NCBI GenBank assembly: GCA_910589415.1
Contig: OU342634.1
Location: 42,524,723 to 42,588,722, forward strand
Source of the DNA: Malachius bipustulatus
Lineage: Eukaryota > Arthropoda > Insecta > Coleoptera > Melyridae
DNA length: 64,000 nucleotides
Reading direction: 5' to 3'
Part shown: one piece after another, positions 12,301-23,160 of the stretch
How the letters are laid out: the number at the start of each line of letters is the position of its first letter
Numbering within the stretch: the first letter of the stretch is position 1
Program-made: the position numbers and the translations under genes
Notes under the pieces: model-generated
Seen by the model: only the letters and a program-made list of their open reading frames with translations
What the model was told of the DNA's origin: nothing
Database searches by the model: none

Positions 12301-15300
12301 TAAATAACAAGAAAAACTTACACTGCTTCGCTAATAAAGCTTGTCGCTTTCGTTTCAACTTTTCTTGAATGCTCAAATTTGCAGACGAAGAACCCTGAAA
12401 ATGTTTACTCTGAAATATAAATGAATTAACCTCCTTCACCTGCTCGTTAAAATTTTTTATTTCATTAAACTAAAACTGTTATTATCTGAAGAATATTTTA
12501 TCAAAATAAGTAAACATATTCAGTTGATATGTTTTTAAAGGTTTGCTTGAAATTTAATCGGAGCATATTTTTTATAATATCGACCAAAGTGATCAAAAAG
12601 CAAACAGCAATAATTGAAGTACATTTCTTCCACAAGTTACAACATTTTATTAAACAAGTGGGTAGATATTATGAAGGTTCTTACTGACTTTGATCGCAGA
12701 GCCTGAATTACCATAGCTAGCCCCTTTCTCGCTCTGTTTCCTGAAAAATAAACAGAAAAATTAAAACACTAAACCCTCAATAAGCTATCAGATTCAGAGA
12801 AATCAGATGAATGTTATTAAAAAAAAAAAAATACAACTTCTTCAATAAGCTAAAAAAACCGGTCAATTCACATTTAAATTATCTAATGCTACAGAATACA
12901 GTGGATGAAGCAACAAGTTTATCTGCTTGACAAGCAAAAATATCAAGCAATCTTACATAATATGGCAGCTGTTCTAGATAAACTCTAGATTGATCTGAGG
13001 CTCCGGATCTTAAACGCATACCAAATACGACAGTTCGGAAGTCTAGAACGACATTCGCGACAGTCACCTGCTAGTAGGGCCTATCTGTGCCCATACATTA
13101 GTCAGCATAGTTTAGGATGTTATAAAGGATAAAAGAAAGCTCAGTTGGAGAATTAGAGACAAGAGGATAAGAGTAGTAGTCTAGTTTTGAATGCTATCAG
13201 GGAAATAGTGTAGTCTCTTGGTAGTGGAACTGTACTAGCAAGAGAGACCCAGTGAACACAAGGAAACTAGTTTTAAATGTTATCAGAGGCAGTACAATTA
13301 CTGTGAAGTGAATTAGAGAAGAGCTACCAGTTGTATTTACAATAGAAACAGTCTCTATTCCTTTTCCTCATATGGTGCGAGTGAACATCGCCATGTGTTA
13401 GCATTTGTGAATTTAGAACTGAGTATTTAGGGGGACAGAAAGTGATCATGGTGTGTCAGTGAATTAGTCAAAGTAGCAGTCAGATTAAGTTGAAGCAGTG
13501 GTTATTTAATTTTGAAACACTCACTCTTCACTCCTTTTGGAGTTCGCTCCATCCTCGCCGTTCGATTCAGAAGAGGATGTGCTTTGATCGCTTTTCCTTC
13601 TGCCGTAGTATCTGGTAACGACCTTTGGGGGTGACACCTTGTCTTGCAAGTGGCCCCCTGTCCCGCTGCCGCTCTGCACCTGGTGCGAGGCAGACTGGCT
13701 ACTCCTAGAGGAACAGGATGAGCTAGACGAAGTCGAGTTGGATCTAAGAGTGGCAATGTCCTTGTGTGGCGAAGGAGATCTTGAGCGTGATCTTCTATAT
13801 CTAAACATAAGAAAAAAAAATTAGTTATCAGTAAAAACAAGTTAGAACTTCTAAAATCATACCGATCTCTAGATCTGCTACGTCGTTTTGAACGACTCCT
13901 ACTTCTAGTACGTCTCTTCTTATAATTATTCTTTTCGTGACTGCGACTTCTTGAACTGGCATTTTTATCTCGGCTTGAAGACCTTTTCGATTTTCCATAC
14001 TTCACTTTATCGGCATACGTCGGTTTACTGGTGGTTAGAGCCTCTTCTTCACCTAAAGAAACAAAAATTAGGCAGTAAATAATACAGCTCTAAATAATAA
14101 TAGCCCTAAAACATCAATATTAAAATGTAAGTCAATTTACCTCCAAATGATGTAATGTATGTAATCTTTCCTGCATTAACAGGCGATGGTGATCTTGATC
14201 TTGAAGGAGATTTATTCATGAAGATAGAGGGGTATGTCGGAGAGGCCTTCGCTGCATAACTAGGCGGACTGATAGTTCGATTAATGATGCGTTTTTCCCT
14301 TTGTGCCCTGAAATTAAAATAAAATTTTTACTGCAACTTTAATAATATAACCAGACCGCTCTGGAAAAATCTTTTCGGTTCTTGAAATTCTAGTTTCACC
14401 ATTTCGTTGTTTATGTTTACATTTTTTTATGATGGTTATAAGGCAATGACATGTTCGCGACAATTCCAGTCACATGTCATATGACACATTGACAGACAGT
14501 TGTTAGTTCTATGGATTACTGGAGTGGTCTCGCCGAACAATCTGACATTTCCAGAATCCACGGCCGGTGTGAGTTCTGCAACCTACGAGAATGTGCCTAC
14601 TGTTTCGATGACGCGTCGGGGGCTATATAAGGGCCGCCGTATGGCTGCGAGTCAGTAGTAGAATCTTGAACGTGGAGTGAAGCTGAAGACAGAGTAGTAG
14701 TATCCTGGACGTGAAGGTGAAAGCTGAAGTATATTCGCTCTTCATACACCAAGCCACAGAAATGTATAAAGTAGGGCTGTTTATTTTATTGAATTTGGTT
14801 ACTGGTTGGTTAATCATAATCAATGTTGTTAACTGCCGGTTAACCTTGTCGGTTTCGGCGTTGCTAGAGCGCCCATAACTTTGCAATACCCCGTTGAGCG
14901 AGCCAATAAATTCATCATGGCCATTTAATTTTCTTAAAATTTCAGGGGAGAGAGAAGAAGACCTCTTGATATTTCTCCAAATTCTCTTTAAATCAAACTA
15001 TTCCAGTTTGTTGATTTTGTAAAAAAAAGGTTGGAAATAGCTTTCTAAAAATGGGTAGTAAAATCCTAACTGAGGTGTACTAAAGCCGCTGATATCACTC
15101 AGTGCTTAAGGGGTTAACTAACACTAAGTAATAATCACATATGTACCTCCGTTCTCGTCGAGATTTTCTTCCTGCAAACAGAGCCTTCTCGTTCTCTTCT
15201 TCTTTTGCCAATTTGTAGTTCTCGGCTTCTTCCAAGTCGTTTGTAAGAAATGAATAAAAGTCGTTTGAGCTCATGCCGTAGTTGCAGCCATGACGATTCA

Positions 15301-17117
15301 GTTCGTGTGCTTGAACCGAATCGATTTTTGACACATTTATTGATAAATCTACGTCGAGTTCGCTGTCAGAATTGTCTTCCGATTCGCATTGCTCTGGAAA
15401 TTCTGGCAGTGCCTGGCTAGTTCCTAAAATATGTTGACATATTCAATAATAATAATAATTATTGTTATATCAAATAAAAAACTTCCATTGTAAATTTCAC
15501 AAAGATAAAATAAGCAATTACCTATTTCTAATAATTAATAAGCACTTCCTCTAGTATGATGTATAAATTTTAGGTGGATAAAAATACTGTCAATTCTTAC
15601 TATCAAGACAAAAAAATATTCATATGACACCAATCTGAATTGACTCTTAGCAGCTAAACTGGTTTCCTGACAAATTTCTTGGGTAGTTTAGTTTTAATGA
15701 AGTTTGACGAAAAGCCCCAATAAAATACCTACTGAAGTTCAAAATTGGTCTCTTTTGGAATTTCTTGCAGTTAAAGACCCGAGACTCTTTACCAACTACC
15801 CTAACTCTACATTACTTCAAAGCTAATTAACGGACTACTAGATAAAGTTGCTACTTATTCAACTTCTGATTATTTTTTTTTTAATGGCTTCCTTTTCTAA
15901 TTATTGAAAACTAACATTTATGAGATACTAAATTAAATCAGGAATTAATTAACAAATTGATTAAAAGACTGAAGAAAATTTACCTGTACCGTCTTCATAG
16001 TTAAAACCAATAGCGACACCGGTGGGTTTATCTTTCTTGGATTTAATTTCCGTATAACCGAACTGCTCTTCCAGACGCAGCTGTCGAAGGAATTTTTCTT
16101 CGCTAATAGCGAGGAAAGAGTTTTGAGCGACGATTCTATATCTCTCGTAATTGACCTGTCTTTCCTCCAGGCTGTTTTCAGTTTCCTGCTGCTTCCCTAT
16201 AGGCGGAATTACGTCCAAATGTGCTCTTACGTCGAATCTATCGATTAAGTTATCGCTTTGTCCTTGCCATGGCATCCTGTAGAAGACAAATATTTGTATG
16301 TAAATAAACATTAGATGTTTACGGTATAATTTAAAAAGAATGTCATTTGTCAGCATAAACATAATGGTCGTTAACCGGCATGTTATATATTAGCCATACC
16401 CATAAAACTCTACTGGGTAGTCTCCTACTATCATTGCCTGTCCAGAACCCTGGACAAGTTCTTTCTCCACTAATCCAACTTCAAGAGGTAGTGGAAGGAT
16501 CGATGTGAGGAGAGGACGCTAAACGTGAGGAAACCCTCAAGAAGGCACTCTATTCATCAACGAAAAAGGTGAGAAAACTGAATAATCTCTGCTGTAGTAG
16601 GTAAATGAAAAGAAGGTCTTAAGGTAACAAACTTATCAAGTCACGCCCAGGCCTAGGTGATATAACAAATCAACCACCCCCGTTTTCCCATTACAGCAGT
16701 GTAGCAGTGTAAGTGAGCTCGATCTATGATCAAAAGGTTTTTCTATGAAGATTGCACCATTTCCCAAGATGCACTGACTAGCATTACATTCATTTTGAAT
16801 TTGAATTTCAGTATTTGTTATAGAAATAATCATTACATAAAACCCTTACATTGCCGCTGGACTGTCGGCTGCAGCAGCAACTGAGGGGTCCAGGTGGATT
16901 TTGCATTGTCTACCGTGAATCTGCAAGAACTGGGTTGGGTCCGCTTTCTAAATGAAAGAAAATTGCAATTAATATTACGGCTAGGAGGAAAAAGGAAGTT
17001 TTTATATTCGGTACTGACAATTTTTTCGTAAAAATCTCGGCGTCTCTCTGCTCTTCTTCGATAATCAACCAGCATTCCACGTATCCTACGTTCTTGTCTC
17101 CTAGCTTCGTGCCACAT
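6040..17117 (-). CDS. CLASRP: CLK4-associating serine/arginine-rich protein (alternative-splicing regulator), 12 coding exons
   Basis: A nuclear SR-like protein; its mammalian orthologue binds CLK-family kinases and affects alternative splicing. Coding exons (minus strand, 5' to 3'): 17117-17019, 16947-16850, 16276-15984, 15423-15147, 14307-14141, 14052-13863, 13800-13525, 12740-12689, 12394-12322, 11100-10995, 8898-8387, 6341-6040. All phases agree and give 814 residues plus stop. The N-terminus MWHEARRQERRIRGML and the block MMPWQGQSDNLIDRFDVR are family signatures. They are followed by an acidic stretch, an RS-rich middle (about 330-470), a KADK-type coiled charged segment (about 490-545) and a long RS/RE tail. 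The family start is the Met at 17117; an in-frame Met at 17132 would add five residues. Human CLASRP is shorter (about 670); the extra length here is in the RS tail. Two splice donors read GTCAGT. The introns host a SINE, a 754 bp palindrome and a nested ORF pair. Confidence 0.93.
7455..8203 (+). pseudogene. Nested intronless two-frame ORF pair, possibly a MIF4G-like helical protein
   Basis: Frame 1 (7455-7778, 107 residues) ends FFKRKIKFILELLDGISGS. Frame 2 (7775-8203, 142 residues) begins at an ATG overlapping the first stop (ATGA at 7775-7778) and reads like the continuation of the same fold: QLQKDYEDALQFG, RYFRNLVSMLGE and NCRLGLLFSLDLF in amphipathic helices. The helix pattern and wording recall MIF4G-type translation-factor domains, but that assignment is weak. 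The pair sits antisense in the last CLASRP intron and has no introns. AT-rich sequence with AATAAA-like motifs follows (about 8274). The simplest reading is a retrocopied or nested gene with a one-base frameshift. A real overlapping dicistronic arrangement or a sequencing error would look the same. Confidence 0.5.
8387..8898 (-). CDS. CLASRP: CLASRP coding exon 11 (RS/RE repeat exon)
   Basis: Residues 544-714 and the largest exon. It starts QREKRHAYDSDESSSSASES and becomes an arginine/serine/glutamate-rich tail. Between about 8440 and 8550 it contains four to five copies of a 21 bp unit encoding ERSRGSR. The leucine/serine-rich ORFs on the plus strand here (8303-8805) are antisense images of this repeat. 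Confidence 0.88.
10603..10851 (-). mobile_element. tRNA-derived SINE, copy 1, with 12-bp target-site duplication
   Basis: The SINE body is 10615-10839 on the minus strand, flanked by perfect AGGTAAAATCTT repeats at 10603-10614 and 10840-10851. The head has pol III promoter boxes: A box TGGTGCAGCGG (complement of 10818-10828) and B box GGTTCGAATCC (complement of 10764-10774). The 3' tail (about 105 bp next to a short A run at 10615-10622) is shared with the SINE at 25319-25591. It lies in the intron between CLASRP exons 10 and 11. It is not a tRNA gene, since the cloverleaf is degraded and a SINE body follows. Confidence 0.9.
10995..11100 (-). CDS. CLASRP: CLASRP coding exon 10
   Basis: Residues 509-543: YKADKIAEQMKTEREKQ, then KEELREMAIKLRK. 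It matches the charged helical FKADKKA...ELRAMARKIR region of the family. Donor GTGGTA. Confidence 0.87.
11422..12175. repeat. 754 bp near-perfect palindromic MITE in a CLASRP intron
   Basis: It begins TATACCGTGTGTCCCCGG (11422) and ends with the reverse complement CCGGGGACACACGGTATA (12175). The arms of about 350 bp match closely almost to a short centre near 11790. TATA at both ends fits a TA target. No coding capacity. Because it is transcribed within the CLASRP primary transcript, it would form a very long RNA hairpin. Confidence 0.9.
12322..12394 (-). CDS. CLASRP: CLASRP coding exon 9
   Basis: Residues 485-508: GSSSANLSIQEKLKRKRQAL and so on. It corresponds to the conserved LTPQEKLK region of the mammalian protein. 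A second in-frame acceptor 15 bp upstream (exon start 12409) would add SKHFQ, so alternative acceptor use is possible. Confidence 0.85.
12689..12740 (-). CDS. CLASRP: CLASRP coding exon 8 (short)
   Basis: A 52 bp exon encoding KQSEKGASYGNSGSAIK (468-484). The frame forces use of a GTCAGT donor (12683-12688) rather than the stronger-looking GTAAGA five bases downstream, which would break the phase. It may be alternatively used. Confidence 0.75.
13525..13800 (-). CDS. CLASRP: CLASRP coding exon 7
   Basis: Residues 375-466. RS dipeptides (RRSRSRSPSPHKD) lead into a poly-serine stretch and an end around SESNGEDGANSKRS. The donor GTGAGT overlaps the in-frame stop seen when the exon is read through. 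Confidence 0.87.
13863..14052 (-). CDS. CLASRP: CLASRP coding exon 6
   Basis: Residues 312-374. It opens GEEEALTTSKPTYADKVKYG and turns into a basic RS run (KKRRTRSRSRSKRRSRSRD). It ends in phase 2 at donor GTATGA. Confidence 0.88.
14141..14307 (-). CDS. CLASRP: CLASRP coding exon 5
   Basis: Residues 256-311. It reads AQREKRIINRTISPPSYA, then SPSRSRSPSPVNAGKITYIT, then SFG; the ISPPSYA and KITYITSFG blocks are characteristic. It has no long open ATG-started frame, so it is easy to miss by ORF scanning. Confidence 0.9.
14400..14760 (+). repeat. Possible solo LTR or promoter-bearing repeat in a CLASRP intron
   Basis: A GC-richer segment between CLASRP exons 5 and 4 has a strong TATA box (TATATAA at 14624-14630), with a TCAGT initiator-like site about 25-30 bp downstream (near 14653). 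This arrangement is typical of insect LTRs. It runs opposite to CLASRP. No LTR ends or target duplication could be placed with confidence, and no internal retrotransposon sequence is attached. Confidence 0.35.
15147..15423 (-). CDS. CLASRP: CLASRP coding exon 4
   Basis: Residues 164-255. An acidic, serine-rich start (ESEDNSDSELDVDL) is followed by NYGMSSNDFYSFLTNDLEEA and FAGRKSRRERR, as in family members. Donor GTACAT. Confidence 0.9.
15984..16276 (-). CDS. CLASRP: CLASRP coding exon 3
   Basis: Residues 66-163 plus one base. It contains MPWQGQSDNLIDRFDVRAHL and VNYERYRIVAQNSF, the strongest family signatures, and ends near GFNYEDGT. Acceptor CTACAG, donor GTAAAT. Confidence 0.93.
16850..16947 (-). 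CDS. CLASRP: CLASRP coding exon 2
   Basis: Residues 34-65 and part of 66. It reads KADPTQFLQIHGRQCKIHLD and so on, matching the family segment after FYEKI. It ends in phase 2 (AT) at donor GTAAGG. Confidence 0.92.
17019..17117 (-). CDS. CLASRP: CLASRP coding exon 1
   Basis: Residues 1-33, MWHEARRQ through DFYEKI: a basic, highly conserved start. The donor is GTCAGT, a weaker form of GTAAGT. An in-frame upstream Met at 17132 (MKPSR before MWHEAR) is possible, but the family begins at MWHEAR. Confidence 0.92.
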
Positions 17118-17132
17118 TCTAGACGGTTTCAT

Positions 17133-20100
17133 GCACTAAATTGTTTTTTTTTATCGAGGCACACTATTCTTGTGCATTCAGCTGAAGATACGATATTGAA
17201 AATATTGAAAATTGGTCTCTAATTGGTATTTTTTAGCAAATTCTTAACGAGTTTATTACTTTTTATTGTTCGTCATTGCGTATTTGAGTTTGAGAGTTGA
17301 GTTGATCTCCATTTTTCTTTTTTTTAATACTATTTTTTATGTCATAAAGTGACAACACTGACAACCAAAGTGACATTTCTAAATTCTTCTTTTAATATTT
17401 TATGGCCTTGACACTTTATGTATATAGCCATATACAAATGACACTAGTCTGATTATAAAACATCAGGAAGGACTATATCGTCCGTGACTATTATATCTGC
17501 GCCGTAGCCGCTTGAAGGTGTTTGGATATGGCGGAAGCGATACAATGTATAAATACCCGGTATGAACATAGACATCATTATCATGTTTATGAATTTATTT
17601 TGAATTAATGGAGTATTTTAATCAAATTATGGATTTTTTTTTAATTGAAGCAGGTTTCATTTAAATATTTACCTACGTTATAGAAGGGAACTACCAAAAG
17701 AGTGGGTTCTAATCGCATGAATCCTTTGAATGGTCATTTAAGGATTAAAAAATGCTGTTAAGTTAGAGGATAGAAATCGGAGATAGTTAAGGGTGAAACT
17801 GCACTCCTGTCAGTTTTTTATTTATATTTCGAAAACGAAGAAAAATTCAGGCATAGTTAACAGGAAATTTTTTATAGATAATGCAACCTTAAATCGAAAT
17901 AGTTTAATTAAAAAAATTAAAAATGAAAGCTGACATAGACGTAGCCGCCCAGACTTTAGAGTTTTTTTCGATTTTCTCACGTTTTTCTTGATATTGTTTT
18001 GCTTCTTATTTCTTACAATAAAAAATAAAATTGGTTTTTTTCCAATAAAAAAAGTATTTTGAGTTAATTTCCCAAGTAAACGTCCAGCATCCGTCTATAT
18101 AGACGGTAGTTTGTAGATTATAATTTTGACGAGAAAATGTCCGCGGCATAGTTCGTCTATTCTATGCGACGTCTACATTATGCTTCTATGACCACGTCTA
18201 CCATAAAAAATGCGTCTACATATAATTTTTAGATATAGGATTAGCTGAAAGAGTTGCTGTAAAACCGGCAACATGTATGCCATCTGTGAATCTAAATCAA
18301 TACTGAATACTGAGGTTGCCATTTATTTGATTCTGAAATGAACTAACTGTAGCATTGTATGAAAATTGTGGGAAGTTTCAAAAAGTTGTTTTGAATTAAG
18401 TTTTTTGGAAACGGACAATTTAACGCTTCAACTCGGACCACAAAATGTAAATTGGAAAGTACGGCTCCGGATGTTTTAGTTAAGCAATAGAGTAGTAGGA
18501 GGAAGGAGGAAGCGCAGGTATCAGAACTGGGTCATGTTAAAAAACAGTCAGTTTACACTTGCGCCTTTGCCTCGTCATAGCGCCTGCTCGGTGTGCGTTT
18601 GTATCAGGATATGAGGTATGTTTAAAGCCAAAAAATAAATAGGTATAATATTAGTTTTAGTAAATAGGAGAATTATTAATATTTTTTTAATTAAAAATAC
18701 TACAGCTAACTGCCTATAGTAACAATACATTTTTAATTACATATATCTACCATATTGTATGAGCGGTAGGTACAGCTATATGCTATATCTGAAGATGACT
18801 AGATTGCTGAACCGCCTACTTGGATCCGTGTTTGGAAGAAAAATAGTAGCGCGTTTTAGTGTTTCTGTTAAGAAAAATATTTAAAAATGTTTCAATAGAT
18901 GTAAATAATTACTTAAATAAAATAGAATGGTTACTATTCATCCTCAAAAACGTCTACCAGCAAGAAATATTCCATAAATTTGGTAGAGTTTAAAGTATTG
19001 ATTACTTATTTTCAGGATTCAGAAATCATGGGGGAGGAATCGACAAGTTTGAATTTACTATCCGTAAATATGAATTAAATTTTTGCATGAAGTGATTTTA
19101 ATTAATTGAATGTTAAAAAAAATCATGATTTACTGTGCGTATATAATTTGCTGCATGAATACCTCCGCTTTACGCAGAAGCGCATGCTTATTTTTTTATT
19201 GTTTTTCGCGTTTAAACACAGGCTGAAAATAGATACCTATGGGGAGTTTACGAATTTTTGAAATATAAAACTTCAGATTAGAGTGCGTGGGTACATACAT
19301 GTCTATGATTATTTTGTTTCCTTTTCCTTCCCATTAAGCAGATGACATTTTTAAAAATTAAATTCTATTAAATATATAATAAATACAAGTCAAATTTGCA
19401 TACCCCTGTCTACTGCTTTTTTTATTAGTTATTTCATGATTGTTGAATAAATTTATTTAGACTCTTTCAATCAGGATTATTTAAGGGTGTCAACTTAATT
19501 GAGGGAATAGTTAAATAAATTAAAAAACTCATCTCTCAGTTTATTTTAATTTTTTCAATAATTTCCAAAATATTGATATATACGGATCAAAAATAAATAT
19601 CCGCACTTATTAATGTTATAGTTTTTCATAACAATGCCAAGCATTTATGTATTTACGGAAGTTTATTTATGGCGTTTTCGATAAAAGATAAATTATTTTC
19701 CATTGATGTCTTTGTTCTTAATTTGCTCTGCCAATGTTTATATTTTTCCGATTAAATTAAACCTAACGAATAAGTTATAGCTACATTTGCTTGTACTCAA
19801 TGCATGTTGATAGTTAAAAGCGAAAAATTAACGATTAGAAGTATTAGAACTATTACCTACATAGGCGCGATTGTTAAATAATTAGATTTAAGTACATTTT
19901 TTTAATGTAGATAGGTATGCAATATTATAATCAAAATCACAATCTATAGATTAAATTTAAATAATATTGCTTTAGGTAAACATTTCTCTAGCTAATTTTG
20001 TCCTTAATTTGATATAAATTATCTTGTAATACATCAGTCTCACAAAAACCAAAATATTGGAGATACTCTTATACTTGCCTCTATCCCTAATAATAAATAA

Positions 20101-21027
20101 AGCTCTATGACATTTTGGCTTCGTAAATTTTGTTTTTTGATATCTGATTGGTATTAACTCCTTCAGATAACCAGATAACTCCTTCCAGACTGACTCCTGC
20201 CAAAAATGTCACTTCCCTAGATTGAAAACGTCCACCTGTGACAAGAACGGGCGCTTGCGTTTCCTTGAAGAGACACCTTATAGGTACCTACAACCACACG
20301 ACTTTGGAAAATTTTTGATACGAAAATCCAAAATCCTCCATTGGTTGTGTACCTACGATGCAGGATTGTCGATTGAGGTCGCAGTTTTCAATCTATAAAG
20401 GAGATTTAATTTTTGTAGGGGTTGAATATCTTGATATCGAAGCAGTGGTCTGCTTCTGATATTGAATTCATAATTAAAAATTATCAATTAGGGATATTTT
20501 TCTTTTTTTTTCTTTTGGCCGCCATTTCTCTAATTTTTGAAAAAAATTAATAATTATAATTAATCGATAGGCGGACTAATCCAAGAAAATATATTTTTTT
20601 TGCTGTGCGATATGGTGTGTGAGCCTATTGCTGTGAGCCTCCAACTCCGTCTGTTACTCCCGGTGACTCCCGTTTTGGAAAAAAAACTTATTAGAATCAA
20701 CACGGCGATACCTCGGTGAGTAATGGACGCGGATTCGCGAATGCAACCAGGTTGTGCGATTTCGCGAGATCTCGGTCTTATACCCAAACATTTATTTTGG
20801 CCGACGACTCAGCTAACCTAAGAAGCAAAAAACCTCGCTTTTTTTTACTTGGTTTACCCCAACCTTCACATCTCTGAGACTTGCGCCAAGTTGACCACAT
20901 AACAAGAGTGGCCCACTAAGTTAAATGAAATAAACATAATTAAAAAAAAAAACAGTGTCGAGTTTGGAAGTTTTTCGCGGGAGATCTGCCCCGCTTAAGC
21001 AAATGGAGTTTTTTTTTCACATAAAAT
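17133..21027. other. Intergenic region between CLASRP and SLC36
   Basis: No gene was recognised. The CLASRP promoter must lie at the start of this stretch. It contains a cluster of seven CGTCTA hexamers (17936-18218), including the 16-bp palindrome CCGTCTATATAGACGG at 18091-18106. It also contains a GC-richer segment around 20620-20790, and a possible noncoding exon near 18550. The rest is AT-rich and featureless to inspection. Confidence 0.5.
18548..18615 (+). promoter_or_regulatory. Candidate distal promoter and noncoding first exon
   Basis: A TCAGT arthropod-type initiator (18548-18552) is followed by a GC-richer stretch ending GAG|GTATGT, a plausible splice donor, at 18615/18616. It could be an alternative 5' UTR exon of the SLC36 gene downstream. 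This rests only on motifs and spacing. Confidence 0.2.
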
Positions 21028-21440
21028 AGTAAAGGAGTACCGCCGGTGTCATTTCACGTCGTATAATAGCCTCCAGATCATAACTACAAAGTTTTCTACT
21101 CGCGAGTTTATAAATTTCTGTTTTTTTAACAATTTTTAGGGCAAAAATCACATTTTTTTGTTTTTTTTTTTGCTCATAAAAGAAAAATTAATCGGGTAAT
21201 CTAATTGAGAGGACTTGGACGAATTTTAGAGGATTCAAATACGAAGAAAATGACAGTTGAGACAACCCGGTCGATTCATTATTATGGAAAAAAAAAGAAA
21301 CAAAAAAAATTGGTAAAAATGGGTAAAAATATAGGTACACATTGCGCGCAAACATGATTGAAAACGACCGAACGACCGAGCGGTGATTTTAGAACTCTGT
21401 TGCTTGGTCTAGTCCAATATCCAATAATACACCTAGTCAA
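21028..21440 (+). repeat. Half copy of palindromic family E
   Basis: It aligns in the same order with the left arm of the 27886-29080 palindrome. Landmarks are GGAGTACCGCCGGTGTCA against GGAATACTACTGGTGACA, then TTTCTACTCGCGAGTTTA against TTTCTACTCAAGTTTA, then GCGCAAACATGATTGAAAAC against GCGCAAACATGATCGAAAAC. The matching second arm is absent, so this is a truncated or collapsed copy. Confidence 0.7.
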
Positions 21441-22253
21441 TAGAAAATGATTCGAAATGTCGGCCATTTAAATTTTCGTAAAACGTGATTTTTTCTTTTT
21501 TATTATTAGTTTACCAGTAGGGCTATAACAGTTGCTGAAAAGGGGGAAAATTACTAATAAACTTTAAACATTTTCAAGAAACTCATTTTTTAGACGACAA
21601 TAAAAATTTATAATTGCGCCAATTTGTAAGAAATAAACTAATTTAGAGACTGATCAGCGAAAAAGTGTCTTCCTTCACCTATAGGTAGTATTATTGATGA
21701 CTTTCAGTTTTCTTTCCATTCCAACCTTTTCTATTTCATTTTACTTTTATAGGTTCATATTTTTTTATTTATCTTTCTTTATTGAATTGTTTCACTTTAT
21801 AGGGTATAGACTGGCGATGGAGTTTCATCATGCCAATGGGATTTTGTGCATCTTTTAAGGTTTAGTCGAACTGGTCTCTGGAAAGTATCTGGATTAATAG
21901 AATAATATACAAATGATCTAATAATAATTGCAGAGCATGGTTACAGATCATAGTACCTATATCAATACATGGAAAATATTACAGGAAACAACATACAAAC
22001 ATAAATTTTAATGTTTATCGATTCTTTGACCTAGTAACGTGTGAATACATAATTTTGTAAACATCTATATTTTCAGCTTGATGAGGTAATAATTCTGGAT
22101 ATCATACAGAATATCGCGTAAGCCCGCTCTACGGTGAGGACCTGAAAGGACTCTCCCACAGGAACTTTTTTTATTTGATTGAAATGTTACAAAAAATTTT
22201 CAGATATAGGTACAAAAGTTCTATCTCTTTGAATTATTTTATTTTTGTTTCCA

Positions 22254-23160
22254 CAGGGTGTCTAAAACAGCGGTGATCTATTATAATAGTGGTACTTTTT
22301 TTTCAAATGGGATACCATGTACGTACATTATTGTATTTTTGCATGGGTTCTACATCAAATGAATGTAACCAATTTTGATATTTTCTAAATTTGATATTTT
22401 TAGCTTTATTCATGAAAATTTTAATTTAATCTACAATGTCATAGGCGTCGGGAATAGGGAACAGAAATCCGTTTTCGAAATATTGGATTTAGTTATTTTA
22501 GGTAATTTTATCGTGTTTGACTAGGTATACCTACATACATGTGTCCGCCGTTTTCGAGATACAGGGTGTAAAAAAAATATTTTTTTTCAGTTTTTTGACG
22601 ATCTCAGGAACCATTTGAGATATAAAACTGAATTTTTGTACACATTTATCATTTTTGGGGTTGCTTGAAATTTTTTGCCCCATATTTCTTCGAAACTGGT
22701 AAAATTGACATTGTGAAACCACATTTGAAACTGACAATGTTTTCTATATAAAAAAGGTGCTCTCGGTCAAGCTATAATGTGTACTGTTTTCGAGAAAAGC
22801 AGCATTTTATGATGAAAAACATAAAACTAGCAACATAATAATTCGTTTTGGACATAACACACTAATAACCTACTTGTTTTTTATAGTTTATTCTATGATT
22901 TCTTTAACTGTCACATAAAAAAAATAATCAGCTCTCTAAAAGTAGATAATATTAATGACAAGATGTGTAAAAAAGTGCAATTGTATATCTCAAAAGAGTC
23001 CATAGATATCGTCAAAAAGTTGAAAAATAATTTTTTTACACACCCTGTATCTCGAAAACGGTAGATTTGTGGACCCATGTTAATATGAAGGTTTTTTCTT
23101 AGAAAGAGGCAGGAAATCACAGCTTTCATTTTCCGACACATGTTTTGAAACACCCTGTAT
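22254..23160. repeat. Nested inverted-repeat element, family D
   Basis: The outer CAGGGTGT (22254) and ACACCCTGTATA (about 23150) face each other. An inner inverted pair runs from about 22532 to 22720 and from 22905 to 23092, with CGTTTTCGAGATACAGGGTG (22548) and its complement near 23041-23061. The same CACCCTGTATCTCGAAAAC block occurs alone at 37954-37972. This looks like one long-TIR mariner-type MITE inserted in, or grown from, another. Confidence 0.65.
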
